Assembly: GCA_045589595.1 (NCBI GenBank)
Contig: JAZNPK010000018.1
Location: forward strand, 1 to 64,000
From: SIG77 sp045589595
GTDB lineage: Bacteria; Verrucomicrobiota; Lentisphaeria; Victivallales; UBA1829
Length of the DNA: 64,000 nt
Direction: 5' to 3'
Position numbers and translations under genes: made by a program. Shown here piece after piece: positions 52,713-61,451 of this stretch (positions are counted from its first letter, which is position 1; the number at the start of each line of letters is the position of its first letter). The notes beneath the pieces were generated by a model that saw nothing but the letters and a program-made list of their open reading frames with translations, had not been told where the DNA came from and did not search any database.

Positions 52713-53825
52713 TCAGAGGTTTTCCACCACCAGATCGCCCACGCCGCTGGTGGAATAACCCATTTTTCCGGCGGAGAGGGATTTGAGCTTGTGTTCGGTG
52801 CAGAACGCCACAGAATTTTCAATGGCTTTTGCCGCTTCGTGTTCGCCGAGATAATCCAGCATCATTGCTCCGGCAAGGATGGCGGCGCAGGGGTTGATGA
52901 TATTCATGCCGGTATATTTCGGAGCGGAACCGCCGATGGGTTCAAACATGCTGACGCCTTCCGGGTTCAGATTGCCGCCTGCGCTGATGCCCATACCGCC
53001 GGATGTCATGGCGGCAAGGTCCGTGATGATGTCGCCGAACATATTGGCTGTCACGATCACATCGAACCATTCGGGGTTCTTGACCATCCACATACAGGTG
53101 GCGTCCACATGGCAGTAATTCAGTTTCACATCGGGGTACTGTTTGCCCATTTCTTTGAAGGCGCGTTCCCACATGCCGAACACATAAGTCAGAACGTTTG
53201 TTTTGCCGCAGAGTGTGAGCTGGGCGGTATAACCTGCAGCCTTGTCTTCTTCGCTCAAACCCTTCCACGGATTTTCTTTGCTGTGGCGTTTGCGGGCAAG
53301 TTCAAACGCATATTTCAGACAACGATCCACCTGTTTGCGGGTATAGACCATTTCCTGAACTGCCACTTCATCCGGTGTGCCGACCTGAGAAGCGCCGCCC
53401 ATACCGGTATAAACGTCGCCCGTATTTTCGCGGACGACCACATAATCGATGTCTTCGGGACCTTTGTCTTTCAGAGGACATTCCACACCCGGATAAAGTT
53501 TCACCGGACGCAGATTGATGTACTGGTCAAGACCGAAACGCAGACGCAGCAGGATGCCTTTTTCCAGAATACCGGGCGCAACTTTGGGAGAGCCGATGGC
53601 ACCGAGGAACACCGCATCATAACGTTTCAGGATCTCTTCCGCATCATCGGGCAGGATCTCACCTGTGGCAAGATAGTGTTCGCCGCCCCAGTTGTAGGTG
53701 TCAAACGAAATCTCAAAACCGAATTTTGCGGCTGCCGCATTGATGACTTTGATGCCTTCCGCTACGACTTCAGGTCCGGTCCCGTCTCCGGGAAGTGCTG
53801 CGATCCGATAGGTCTTCTGTGCCAT
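52713..53825 (-). CDS. leuB: 3-isopropylmalate dehydrogenase (beta-decarboxylating dehydrogenase family)
   Basis: The 370-residue enzyme belongs to the isopropylmalate/isocitrate/tartrate dehydrogenase family. The start is ALPGDGTGPEVVAEG, substrate arginines are in LRLRFGLDQYINLRPVKL, the VVRENTGDVYTG loop and the metal site MFGDIITDLAA follow, then EPIGGSAPKYTG. The LRLRFGLDQYINLRP loop fits LeuB; tartrate or other dehydrogenases of the family remain possible because no other leu gene is in the window. ATG 53825 has AAGGAG eight bases ahead. Confidence 0.85.
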   Translation of the reverse strand: MAQKTYRIAALPGDGTGPEVVAEGIKVINAAAAKFGFEISFDTYNWGGEHYLATGEILPDDAEEILKRYDAVFLGAIGSPKVAPGILEKGILLRLRFGLDQYINLRPVKLYPGVECPLKDKGPEDIDYVVVRENTGDVYTGMGGASQVGTPDEVAVQEMVYTRKQVDRCLKYAFELARKRHSKENPWKGLSEEDKAAGYTAQLTLCGKTNVLTYVFGMWERAFKEMGKQYPDVKLNYCHVDATCMWMVKNPEWFDVIVTANMFGDIITDLAAMTSGGMGISAGGNLNPEGVSMFEPIGGSAPKYTGMNIINPCAAILAGAMMLDYLGEHEAAKAIENSVAFCTEHKLKSLSAGKMGYSTSGVGDLVVENL

Positions 53826-53874
53826 GATCAAAACTCCTTATGTGGTAAATCCTGTTGAAAAATCATGATCCTTT

Positions 53875-53902
53875 AATATACATCAGCTTTGCCTGTTTTC
53901 AA
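53875..53902 (-). promoter_or_regulatory. leuB promoter
   Basis: On the minus strand: TTGAAA, 16-nt spacer, TATATT; 49 bases before the ATG. Confidence 0.7.
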
Positions 53903-53913
53903 GGCGCAAAAAA

Positions 53914-55473
53914 TCACTTTCCGCCCGACTGAAGCTGAAGTTCCGCTTTCAATGCCGGACCCAATGCAGGAATCGTCCTGATCAGGTTGGATGTGATGCT
54001 TTTGGCGATATCCTGAAACGGCGGCAGACGCAGCCGTTCTTTTTCTGCTGCAGACCGGTTGCGTTTCTGATAAAGTTCGTAGATCTGACGGGCGGTGGAA
54101 AGAGCCTGTTCTGCTTCTTCACGCTCTCCATTGGCAAGGGCGTAAGCACTCTGGATCACAAAGGATTCCACCAGACGCTGGATCTGCAGATGAGTTCCCG
54201 CATCGATCATATTCCGCAGCCGTTGATTGACATACTGATCCAGTGTTGCCGCATGTGCCTCTGCGTAACCGAGATCACGCAGATGCTGAAAATATTTCTG
54301 TGCTTCTTTCTTTCTGCCGAACAGATAGAACGTATCGATCGCCTGGGCGATGAATGTCAGATGTCCCATATTTCTGATGGTTCCACCTTCGATCAGCGCA
54401 TCTTCCTTCTGATATTCCGCCAATGCCGCTTCCATCAGTTCCAGATTGGGCAGACGGAGAAAATCCGGATGCGGTTCATTGCCGGGAAACACAAGCCGTC
54501 CGGAAGTGAACATGGTTTTCAGACCGTGACTCCGGACCCGTTCACAGTGGAGATTCCGTCTGCCGTCCGTTTTCTTCAAGCCCACATCCGCCCAGTAAAT
54601 GGCGAATGTATCCGGCAGGAGCCAATCCAATTTTCCGTACCGCTTTTCCATATCCAGCGCCATTGCGGGATCGATATGCAGTTTTGCCCGGATCGCCATA
54701 TTCTGCAGACTCAACATCAAGTGTTCCAGATCTTCTTTGCTGCTGATGCGGCTGCGGAGCGTTTCCGGGATCAGACCCGTTTCCGTAAATTCTTTCAACA
54801 GCAATTCCGGATCACGATACGCGGAAACTGTCCGGTGGAGTGCCGGATATTTTTTACGGAACTGCGCCCAGTCCGACGGCATTTCCGTCAAAGCCTGCCA
54901 ATCCGGAGAATGTCTGCCGCCGAAGATCTTCCAGTTTTCCGACGCCAGTCTGAACTTGTAATACAAACTTGCATCGTCCAGCTGATCCCCAAGTTTGTTC
55001 TGATAGATCCATGCCAGATCCCGGTACAGCATGGGGTCGTTCGGACTTAATTCGATCGCCTGCATCAGGGTATCCAAGCCCTTCTGGACCCAACGCCATC
55101 TCGCACCGAAATCCTGCTGGATCACCGACAGATTGTATGCCATGTTCCATGCCAGATATTGTGCCGCCGCCGTGTTGGACGGCTGGACTTTCAGGATCCA
55201 GTTCGCCAGTTGCACCAGTTCAAAATAACTGCCTTTTTCCTGAAGACGGGACATCCGGATCCACAGCGTATTCGCAAGAATGTTCCGGAATCCGCCCAGA
55301 AAAACAGTGGAGACCGCCACGCCCGGCGGCGCACCGCCTTCTTCGGCAAACTGTTCCCCGAGCAGTTTGTGCTTCTGAATGGATTCGTACTGCTCCGACT
55401 GGATCAGGTGGATGACCGGCAGCGCACAGACCGTGGCAAGTACAGCCGCCAGAAGCAGAATATATTTTTTCAT
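53914..55473 (-). CDS. TPR-like membrane-anchored or exported protein, unknown
   Basis: The 519-residue protein has an N-terminal signal or membrane anchor (KKYILLLAAVLATVCALPVI). The rest is helical with several TPR-like stretches: WILKVQPSNTAAAQYLAWNMAY, LMQAIELSPNDPMLYRDLAWIYQNKL near 130-160, and further pairs near 400-470. No enzyme motif is present. It is the last gene of the seven-gene SPFH/ABC operon, 20 bases after the permease stop with a good AAAGGAG site. ATG 55473 is preferred over 55497. It may be the periplasmic partner of the ABC exporter; that is inference. Confidence 0.7.
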   Translation of the reverse strand: MKKYILLLAAVLATVCALPVIHLIQSEQYESIQKHKLLGEQFAEEGGAPPGVAVSTVFLGGFRNILANTLWIRMSRLQEKGSYFELVQLANWILKVQPSNTAAAQYLAWNMAYNLSVIQQDFGARWRWVQKGLDTLMQAIELSPNDPMLYRDLAWIYQNKLGDQLDDASLYYKFRLASENWKIFGGRHSPDWQALTEMPSDWAQFRKKYPALHRTVSAYRDPELLLKEFTETGLIPETLRSRISSKEDLEHLMLSLQNMAIRAKLHIDPAMALDMEKRYGKLDWLLPDTFAIYWADVGLKKTDGRRNLHCERVRSHGLKTMFTSGRLVFPGNEPHPDFLRLPNLELMEAALAEYQKEDALIEGGTIRNMGHLTFIAQAIDTFYLFGRKKEAQKYFQHLRDLGYAEAHAATLDQYVNQRLRNMIDAGTHLQIQRLVESFVIQSAYALANGEREEAEQALSTARQIYELYQKRNRSAAEKERLRLPPFQDIAKSITSNLIRTIPALGPALKAELQLQSGGK

Positions 55474-55493
55474 CTCTGTTACGCTCCTTTCCC

Positions 55494-57065
55494 TCAATCC
55501 TTTGCGGCAAGTGCCAATTCCCGTTTACGGTAGAACCAGATCCCCAGCAGCAGGAACGGTACAGCGCGTGCGATCACATCCACCAGCAGAAGACGCCCCA
55601 GATAACTGAATTCGATCAGTTCGCCGGATGCCAGCATGGCAGGTGCCGAAAAATTCCCCAGATCCACCAGCAGAAAATCAATGATCTTCCCCGCATAATA
55701 ACTGATCCATTCCAGCTGATTGTGGGGCTTGACCGCTGTGTTGTCAAAAATATCCAGAAGGAACCGCGTTGCCTGACAGACCGTTACATAGGTGAATGTC
55801 AGGAAGATCCCCGTGGGCAGCGAGAAACACGCGCTGAAAGAGATGCCGAAGATGGCAAAAACAATGATCTCCAGCAGCGTGGTGAGGATCCCGCGGCAGT
55901 AGTTTTCAAAAAATCCCGTTACCGGCAGCAGCAGGAACGGTCCGTCATCTTCTTCAATGAACAGCGTTTTTACCGGATCGAGATTCTGGAACAGCAATAC
56001 GCCTTTGCCGTTTTCCGTCATCCGGAATGAGTCATCCGGGTATGTTACGGGAATGATCTGATAATCCAGTTCCGACTGCCGTTTCAAAGGCGCCCGCGCA
56101 CAGTAATAAAGGGCGTTGGCAAACTCTGTCCGTTCCGCCGTTTTTGTGCGGGGCGAAACTTCAAATTCCGTTGTCTGCAGGGCGATCAGGTTGATATTGC
56201 CCGTTTTGGGAAAGAACAGGATATCGGAGTCCGTCCGCCGGGTCTTGTCCTGCACCATCGGCACATTGTAACGCCAGCCCCACAATCCGCTGGTCCGGTC
56301 CTGCAGAGACTGTCCGGTATGATTGGAAAACATCTTATACCGGATTCGGAAGGGACCGTCCAGATCTTCCGGCAGACCGGAATATGTCCAGGTATGCAGT
56401 TCGCCCGGTCGGACATTGAGCAGTTCCTGCCGGAGCGTATCTTTGATCCGTTTCAGGATCTCGTTCCGGTCAAATTCCCCTTGTTTGTTCCGGACGGTCA
56501 GCCATGTATCCGGCATTTCCTTGCCCTGCATCCGTGCGGTCGCCAGATCCTTCTGCAGTTTTTCTTCCGCCCGTTCATTGATGTTGTCAAGAATGGAATC
56601 CGGCTTGAAAAGACGCCGTCCCACCATGATCTCCTCATCCAGACGCAGCCGTTCCTCCGGCGTAAAATCTGTGGCGGCGATCCGGTACAGTGTCAGCCCG
56701 TACACCACCGCAGATGCCATGAGCAGCAGAACCGCGTGGATCAGTACGACACCTGTGAATTTACCCAGAAAGATCACCGGACGGGATACCGGCTTCGTTA
56801 CGATCATGTGCAGACGGGAATCTTCCACATCCGCTGTGATCTCCGATGCGCCCAGCCAGACCGCCGACAGAGACAGGATCAATGCCATCAGCCCGAAACT
56901 GTATTCCAGAGTGATCCGGACCAGACCCGCCGGGGTGCCGTCACTTTCCACCAGTACCGGGATCAGAAAAACGCAGCAGAGGAAAATCACCATCAGCCCG
57001 CGGAAAAAATGGGATCGTACCGCAGATCGGCAGGTCAGTTTTACAATGGCTGAAAACGCTTTCAT
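55494..57065 (-). CDS. ABC-2 type exporter permease with large soluble insert
   Basis: The 523-residue protein has one N-terminal membrane helix (about 24-40) and two more near 58-75 and 105-125, then a soluble region of about 260 residues (about 130-390), then a membrane block of about four helices. VKPHNQLEWISYYAG lies in a late loop. The helix-soluble-helix layout is like that of NosY/ABC-2 permeases of the DUF3526 sort, but the insert is larger. It pairs with the ATPase gene six bases upstream. Confidence 0.8.
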   Translation of the reverse strand: MKAFSAIVKLTCRSAVRSHFFRGLMVIFLCCVFLIPVLVESDGTPAGLVRITLEYSFGLMALILSLSAVWLGASEITADVEDSRLHMIVTKPVSRPVIFLGKFTGVVLIHAVLLLMASAVVYGLTLYRIAATDFTPEERLRLDEEIMVGRRLFKPDSILDNINERAEEKLQKDLATARMQGKEMPDTWLTVRNKQGEFDRNEILKRIKDTLRQELLNVRPGELHTWTYSGLPEDLDGPFRIRYKMFSNHTGQSLQDRTSGLWGWRYNVPMVQDKTRRTDSDILFFPKTGNINLIALQTTEFEVSPRTKTAERTEFANALYYCARAPLKRQSELDYQIIPVTYPDDSFRMTENGKGVLLFQNLDPVKTLFIEEDDGPFLLLPVTGFFENYCRGILTTLLEIIVFAIFGISFSACFSLPTGIFLTFTYVTVCQATRFLLDIFDNTAVKPHNQLEWISYYAGKIIDFLLVDLGNFSAPAMLASGELIEFSYLGRLLLVDVIARAVPFLLLGIWFYRKRELALAAKD

Positions 57066-57071
57066 CTCTGA

Positions 57072-58235
57072 TTATTTTTCCGGTTCATTGCCGCCCAGCA
57101 GGGCGCGCAGTTTGTCGTTTGCCGCAGTCAGGTCCACCGCAGGTTCTGACGGCTCCTGCACAGGCGCCGCTTCTTCCTGAAGATCTTTCAGCAGTGCTTC
57201 CTGCTGTCGGATCGCTGCCGGATCGGGGGCAGGGGGGTCTTCCGGTTTCTCCGGTTCTTCTTCCGGTTCGCTGCCGGAGAGACGGTCCAGCAGTTCCCTG
57301 CCGCTTTCTGTGACTTCCGGACCGGTATCCGCACGGAGATATTCCGCCACGCCGCCGCCCGCTCTGGCTCCGGCGGTGCTGTCCGCTTTCGCCTTCGCCA
57401 CCACATCCAGAAAGAAATCTTCCAGCGACATGCGCGGATGTTCCAGTTCCAGATCCGCCGCATATTTTTTACATTCCGCCAGAACTTTTTTCATCACTTC
57501 CGGCTCCAGATGATCCATGGTGAGCGTATCTTTTCCGGTGATCTGAAGCAGATCGCTCAAGGCACCTTCCGCACGGATCCTGCCGCCGTAAAGGATCACA
57601 ACACGGTCGCATACATCTTCCACATCACTGAGCAGATGACTGGTGATCAGAACGGTTTTGCCCCGTTTTTTCAATGCGAGGATCAGATCTTTCACTTCCC
57701 GGCAGCCGATGGGGTCGAGACCGGATGTGGGTTCGTCAAGGATCAGAAATTCAGGGTCGTTGATCATTGCCTGAGCAAGACCGATACGCCGCGCCATCCC
57801 CTTGGAAAATTCTCCCACCATCCGGTTCCGGGCATGAGAAAGACCCACCATATCCAGCAGCTGTTCCGCACGGCTTTTCCGTTCAGCAGACGATAACCCG
57901 AAAAGAGCACCGAAAAAATCCAGCGTTTCAAACGCCGTCAGATGTTTGTAAAGATAAGTTTCCTCCGGCAGATAGCCCACACGCTTTTTCGCCTCCACCG
58001 ATTTGGGTGATTCACCGAGGACCGACAGCCGTCCCGCCGTGGGATACAACAGCCCCAGCAGCATTTTGACCGTGGTGGATTTGCCCGATCCGTTGGGACC
58101 CAGCAGACCGAAAACTTCCCCCTGACGGATTTCAAAATCAATATCATTCACCGCCGCCGCTTTGGGGCGGTTCCAGAAATCACGGAAAATTTTGGTCAGA
58201 CCGACTGCGCTGACCACCACGCTGGAATCACTCAT
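57072..58235 (-). CDS. ABC transporter ATPase with acidic/proline-rich C-terminal tail
   Basis: Residues 1-230 are an ABC ATPase: Walker A GPNGSGKST near 46, signature FSKGM, Walker B FLILDEPTSGLDP, and H-loop TSHLL. It resembles the CcmA/NatA exporter group. Residues about 300-387 are low complexity and rich in Glu and Pro, an unusual addition. GGAGG stands six bases before the ATG, which overlaps the P-type ATPase stop by eight bases. The permease follows. Confidence 0.9.
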   Translation of the reverse strand: MSDSSVVVSAVGLTKIFRDFWNRPKAAAVNDIDFEIRQGEVFGLLGPNGSGKSTTVKMLLGLLYPTAGRLSVLGESPKSVEAKKRVGYLPEETYLYKHLTAFETLDFFGALFGLSSAERKSRAEQLLDMVGLSHARNRMVGEFSKGMARRIGLAQAMINDPEFLILDEPTSGLDPIGCREVKDLILALKKRGKTVLITSHLLSDVEDVCDRVVILYGGRIRAEGALSDLLQITGKDTLTMDHLEPEVMKKVLAECKKYAADLELEHPRMSLEDFFLDVVAKAKADSTAGARAGGGVAEYLRADTGPEVTESGRELLDRLSGSEPEEEPEKPEDPPAPDPAAIRQQEALLKDLQEEAAPVQEPSEPAVDLTAANDKLRALLGGNEPEK

Positions 58236-60291
58236 GGCGTTCCTCCTTCAATGCCGGCAGAACGCTGGGCGCATCTTCACCCGTCCGGACAAGACGCGCG
58301 CTGTTGAAGATCACGATCAGCGTACTCACCGCGTGGAGGATCGCCGCAAGAACAGGGCTCATCACCCCGAATACGGAAAGAATAATGCCGCTGAGAACAA
58401 ACAGCAGCCCGAAAGCAAGATTCTGATTCATCACCGCATTGGTTTTGCGGGAGAGACGCACCAGCAGGGGAATACGCCGCAGATCGTTGGTCATCAGCGC
58501 CACAGATGCAGAGTTGATGGCAATGTCACTGCCGATGGCTCCCATGGCAATACCAAGATCACCCGCCGCCAGAGCAGGCGCATCGTTGACACCATCGCCC
58601 ACCACCGCGACTACGCTGTGTTCTTTCACCGCTTCCACATATTCCACTTTGCCCTGCGGCAGACAATCGCTCCGGACATCATCGATATCCAGTTGTCCGG
58701 CAATGACTTTCGCCACCGAAGCACGGTCGCCCGTGACCATGGCGCAATGGGTCACACCCAGCTGTTTGAGTTCGCGGATCGCTTCCGAAGCTTCCGGACG
58801 GATCTTGTCCTTGAACCCGATCCAACCCAGAAAACGTTTGCCGGAAGAAACATAGACCACGCTCATCCCTTCCGATTCATCCACCGATTCCGGAACGGTC
58901 ACACCGCAGGATTTCAGCCACGCCGCACGCCCCACATAGACCTGCTGACCGTTCACCTGCGCGCCCACGCCCTTGCCGTGCGTTTCCTCAATCTGATCCG
59001 CCTGCAGCGGCGCAATGCCCGCATCTGCCGCCAGACGCTGAATGGCAAGCGCCGTCGGGTGATTGCTGTGGGCTTCCAGTGTTACCGCCATCTGAACAAG
59101 TTCCGCCGGCTGGATGCCGTCGGCTGGAGCCAGACGCGCCACGGAAAGTTCCCCTTCCGTCAGCGTTCCGGTCTTATCGAATACAACCGCCCGGATCCTG
59201 GCAGTAAGTTCCAGATGGGAAATATTTTTGATCAGGATCCCCAATCGTGCCGCCGCCGCCACTGCCGCCACGATGGTGGTGGGGGTCGCCAGAACGACCG
59301 CACAGGGACAGGCGATGACCAGCAGCGCGATCACGCGGTTCATACTGCCGTCTGTAAGCCACCAGGTGATGGCGGCAAGCATCAGGATCGTCGGCGTATA
59401 ATATCCGGCGTAACGGTCAATGATACGCACGATGGGCGTCTTGTTCCGTTCCGCAGAAAGGATCATATCCTTGACTTTGCCCAGCGTCGTATCGGAACCG
59501 AGTTTTGTCACCCGGACGCGGAGCAGACCTGAAATATTCATGGTACCGGCGTAGATCTCATCTCCCGGCGCTTTGTCCACCGGCAGAGATTCCCCCGTGA
59601 TGGATGCCTGATTGACCGCACTCTGACCATTGACGATCACGCCGTCAACCGGGAAATTTTCCCCCGGACGCACCACGATCTCGTCATCGATGGCAAGGGA
59701 GAGAACATCCACTTCCGTTTCGACACCGTCCGCGATTTTCCGGGCGGTATGGGGCGTCAGGCGGATCAGAGCTTCGATGGAGCGCTGGGCGCCGCTGGCG
59801 GTATGGGTCTCGATGATGATGGTCACCAGCAGGAAAAATGCAATGATCCCCGCAGTCCGGAAATCACCTCCGGTAAATGCGGCGAGGATGGCAAGTGCCA
59901 CCAGTTCGTTCATATAAACTCTGCCTTCGATCAGGTCACGGACCGCAGTTCCGACAATGGGCAGCGCCAGACACAATGCCCCGATCGCCGCAGAAAGATC
60001 CGCCGCAAACTGTGCGTTCTGAAAAATCAGAGGCAGCAGAAAACTGTTGAGGATCAGCAATCCGCCGAAAAATGCGAAAGCGGGACGCCCCATGGATCTG
60101 GAATGTCCGCCGCCGCTGCCCATGGGCGCACCGCAGGAAATACAGCGTGTCGGTTCATCCGGATCACAGGCGTGTTCGTGGTGACTGTGGTCATGCCCGC
60201 AGGAGCAGTTGTGATCATGTCCGTGATCGTGCCCGCAGGAGCAGTTGTGATCGTGTTTTTTCTGTTCCGTATTGCAAGTTTCCGCGCTCAT
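58228..60291 (-). CDS. P1B-type heavy-metal ATPase with His/Cys-rich N-terminus
   Basis: The 687-residue pump has the P-type motifs: CPC in VIACPCAVVLATPT, phosphorylation site DKTGTLTE, THGKGVGA with the conserved HP-like SNHPTALA, and GDGVNDAP. The N-terminus (residues 12-42) is a His/Cys cluster with a tandem 12-residue repeat NCSCGHDH..., plus a CISCG pair, instead of a classical HMA domain. The last helix (NSARLVR) is nearer to Zn/Cd (ZntA) than to Cu pumps, but the metal is not certain. It overlaps the third SPFH gene by four bases. Confidence 0.9.
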   Translation of the reverse strand: MSAETCNTEQKKHDHNCSCGHDHGHDHNCSCGHDHSHHEHACDPDEPTRCISCGAPMGSGGGHSRSMGRPAFAFFGGLLILNSFLLPLIFQNAQFAADLSAAIGALCLALPIVGTAVRDLIEGRVYMNELVALAILAAFTGGDFRTAGIIAFFLLVTIIIETHTASGAQRSIEALIRLTPHTARKIADGVETEVDVLSLAIDDEIVVRPGENFPVDGVIVNGQSAVNQASITGESLPVDKAPGDEIYAGTMNISGLLRVRVTKLGSDTTLGKVKDMILSAERNKTPIVRIIDRYAGYYTPTILMLAAITWWLTDGSMNRVIALLVIACPCAVVLATPTTIVAAVAAAARLGILIKNISHLELTARIRAVVFDKTGTLTEGELSVARLAPADGIQPAELVQMAVTLEAHSNHPTALAIQRLAADAGIAPLQADQIEETHGKGVGAQVNGQQVYVGRAAWLKSCGVTVPESVDESEGMSVVYVSSGKRFLGWIGFKDKIRPEASEAIRELKQLGVTHCAMVTGDRASVAKVIAGQLDIDDVRSDCLPQGKVEYVEAVKEHSVVAVVGDGVNDAPALAAGDLGIAMGAIGSDIAINSASVALMTNDLRRIPLLVRLSRKTNAVMNQNLAFGLLFVLSGIILSVFGVMSPVLAAILHAVSTLIVIFNSARLVRTGEDAPSVLPALKEERHE
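60182..60256 (-). repeat. 36-bp tandem repeat in the metal ATPase gene
   Basis: Two copies with a 36-bp period (conserved cores from 60194 and 60230) encode the repeated 12-residue unit with NCSCGHDH. The copies differ at very few bases, which suggests a recent duplication or slippage that could change metal-binding capacity. Confidence 0.8.
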
Positions 60292-61439
60292 TTTTTACCG
60301 TCCTTCCCGATCTCATCGTTCTGTTCCTGCGTCACGGGTTCCCGGTTGACCTGCAGACGGACTTCTGTCCGGGACCCGTCATCGGTACCGACAACATATT
60401 TTTCGTCCACGGCGTCCATTGCCCGGGCGAGACCGGCAGAATAGAGAGAAACGATCGTTGCTTCCGGTTCCCGTGAATAGACCATCAGGATCTTGGTGAA
60501 GTAATCGGCATCGGCGGCAGTGGCGGCAATGGTACGCTGTTTCTGCAATGCGCCGTCCGATATGATCTTTTCCCGTTCGGCAGTTGCCTGTTTCGCCTGT
60601 TCCACTGCGTAGGTGCGTGCAGTTTCCACTTCCCGTTCCGCCATAGTGCGTGCCAGCAGAAATTCCTGAAACGCCGCCTGTGTTTTCAGCGGCGGAGCCA
60701 CCAGCGACAGCGTCAGGTTGTCCATGACGATCCCGATATCCATATCCGCGATCCGTTTTTCCAGAATGGTCCTGACCGCCTGAAGGTACCGGTCCGGATC
60801 GTAATAAGTTGAATCAATGGTCAGATATGTACCCGCCTCGATCACGGACGCATCCAGAAGATTCCGCAGGATGTTTGATACATAATTCAGACGGACCGTT
60901 TCAGAATCGGATGCGCCGGAACCATCGGTGATGGCGGCGATCTCCGGACTCATGCAGTTCCGGTAAAACTGTACGGGCGATCCGATCCGGTAGGTCAATG
61001 CCCATTCGCTGTGAACGATGGCGTTGTCGCTGAGCAGCGCATAACCGTCGATCCCGGGCGTCAATGTTTCTCCGGCGTCATTGCCCATAAGGGTCTTGGC
61101 TTTCGGATCCCGCAGTTTTGCCTCATTTTTCGGCAGAAACGATGTGGTGACAACGGTTTCTTTCCGGGTGGGGATGCGGATGATTTTGGTAATGGGATAG
61201 GGCAGGAACCAGTGCCAGCCTTCCGTATATTCACCGTGATATTTTCCGAATTTGAGAACGATCACCGTTTCCGTGGTGGAATCCACGATAAACGATCCGC
61301 CGCAGGTCAGAAACCATGCCATCAGTGCAATGATGACCGCGGCAAGGATCACAAATACCGTTTTCAGCGCTTTGGAGAGCAGCTCCACACCGCTGGAAAA
61401 CGCTCCCTGCTGGATGTCTGTTTGCTGTTGTTGTTCCAT
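60288..61439 (-). CDS. SPFH/band-7 protein 3
   Basis: The 383-residue protein has one membrane helix (about 28-48) followed by a band-7 domain: STTETVIVLKFGKYH, GWHWFLPYPITKI, then helical MAEREVETARTYAVEQAKQATAEREKI of the usual SPFH type. Such proteins form ring-shaped membrane assemblies (HflK/C, stomatin). It is shorter and more divergent than its two neighbours. The gene overlaps the P-type ATPase by four bases. Confidence 0.85.
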   Translation of the reverse strand: MEQQQQTDIQQGAFSSGVELLSKALKTVFVILAAVIIALMAWFLTCGGSFIVDSTTETVIVLKFGKYHGEYTEGWHWFLPYPITKIIRIPTRKETVVTTSFLPKNEAKLRDPKAKTLMGNDAGETLTPGIDGYALLSDNAIVHSEWALTYRIGSPVQFYRNCMSPEIAAITDGSGASDSETVRLNYVSNILRNLLDASVIEAGTYLTIDSTYYDPDRYLQAVRTILEKRIADMDIGIVMDNLTLSLVAPPLKTQAAFQEFLLARTMAEREVETARTYAVEQAKQATAEREKIISDGALQKQRTIAATAADADYFTKILMVYSREPEATIVSLYSAGLARAMDAVDEKYVVGTDDGSRTEVRLQVNREPVTQEQNDEIGKDGKK

Positions 61440-61451
61440 ACATATACCCCG

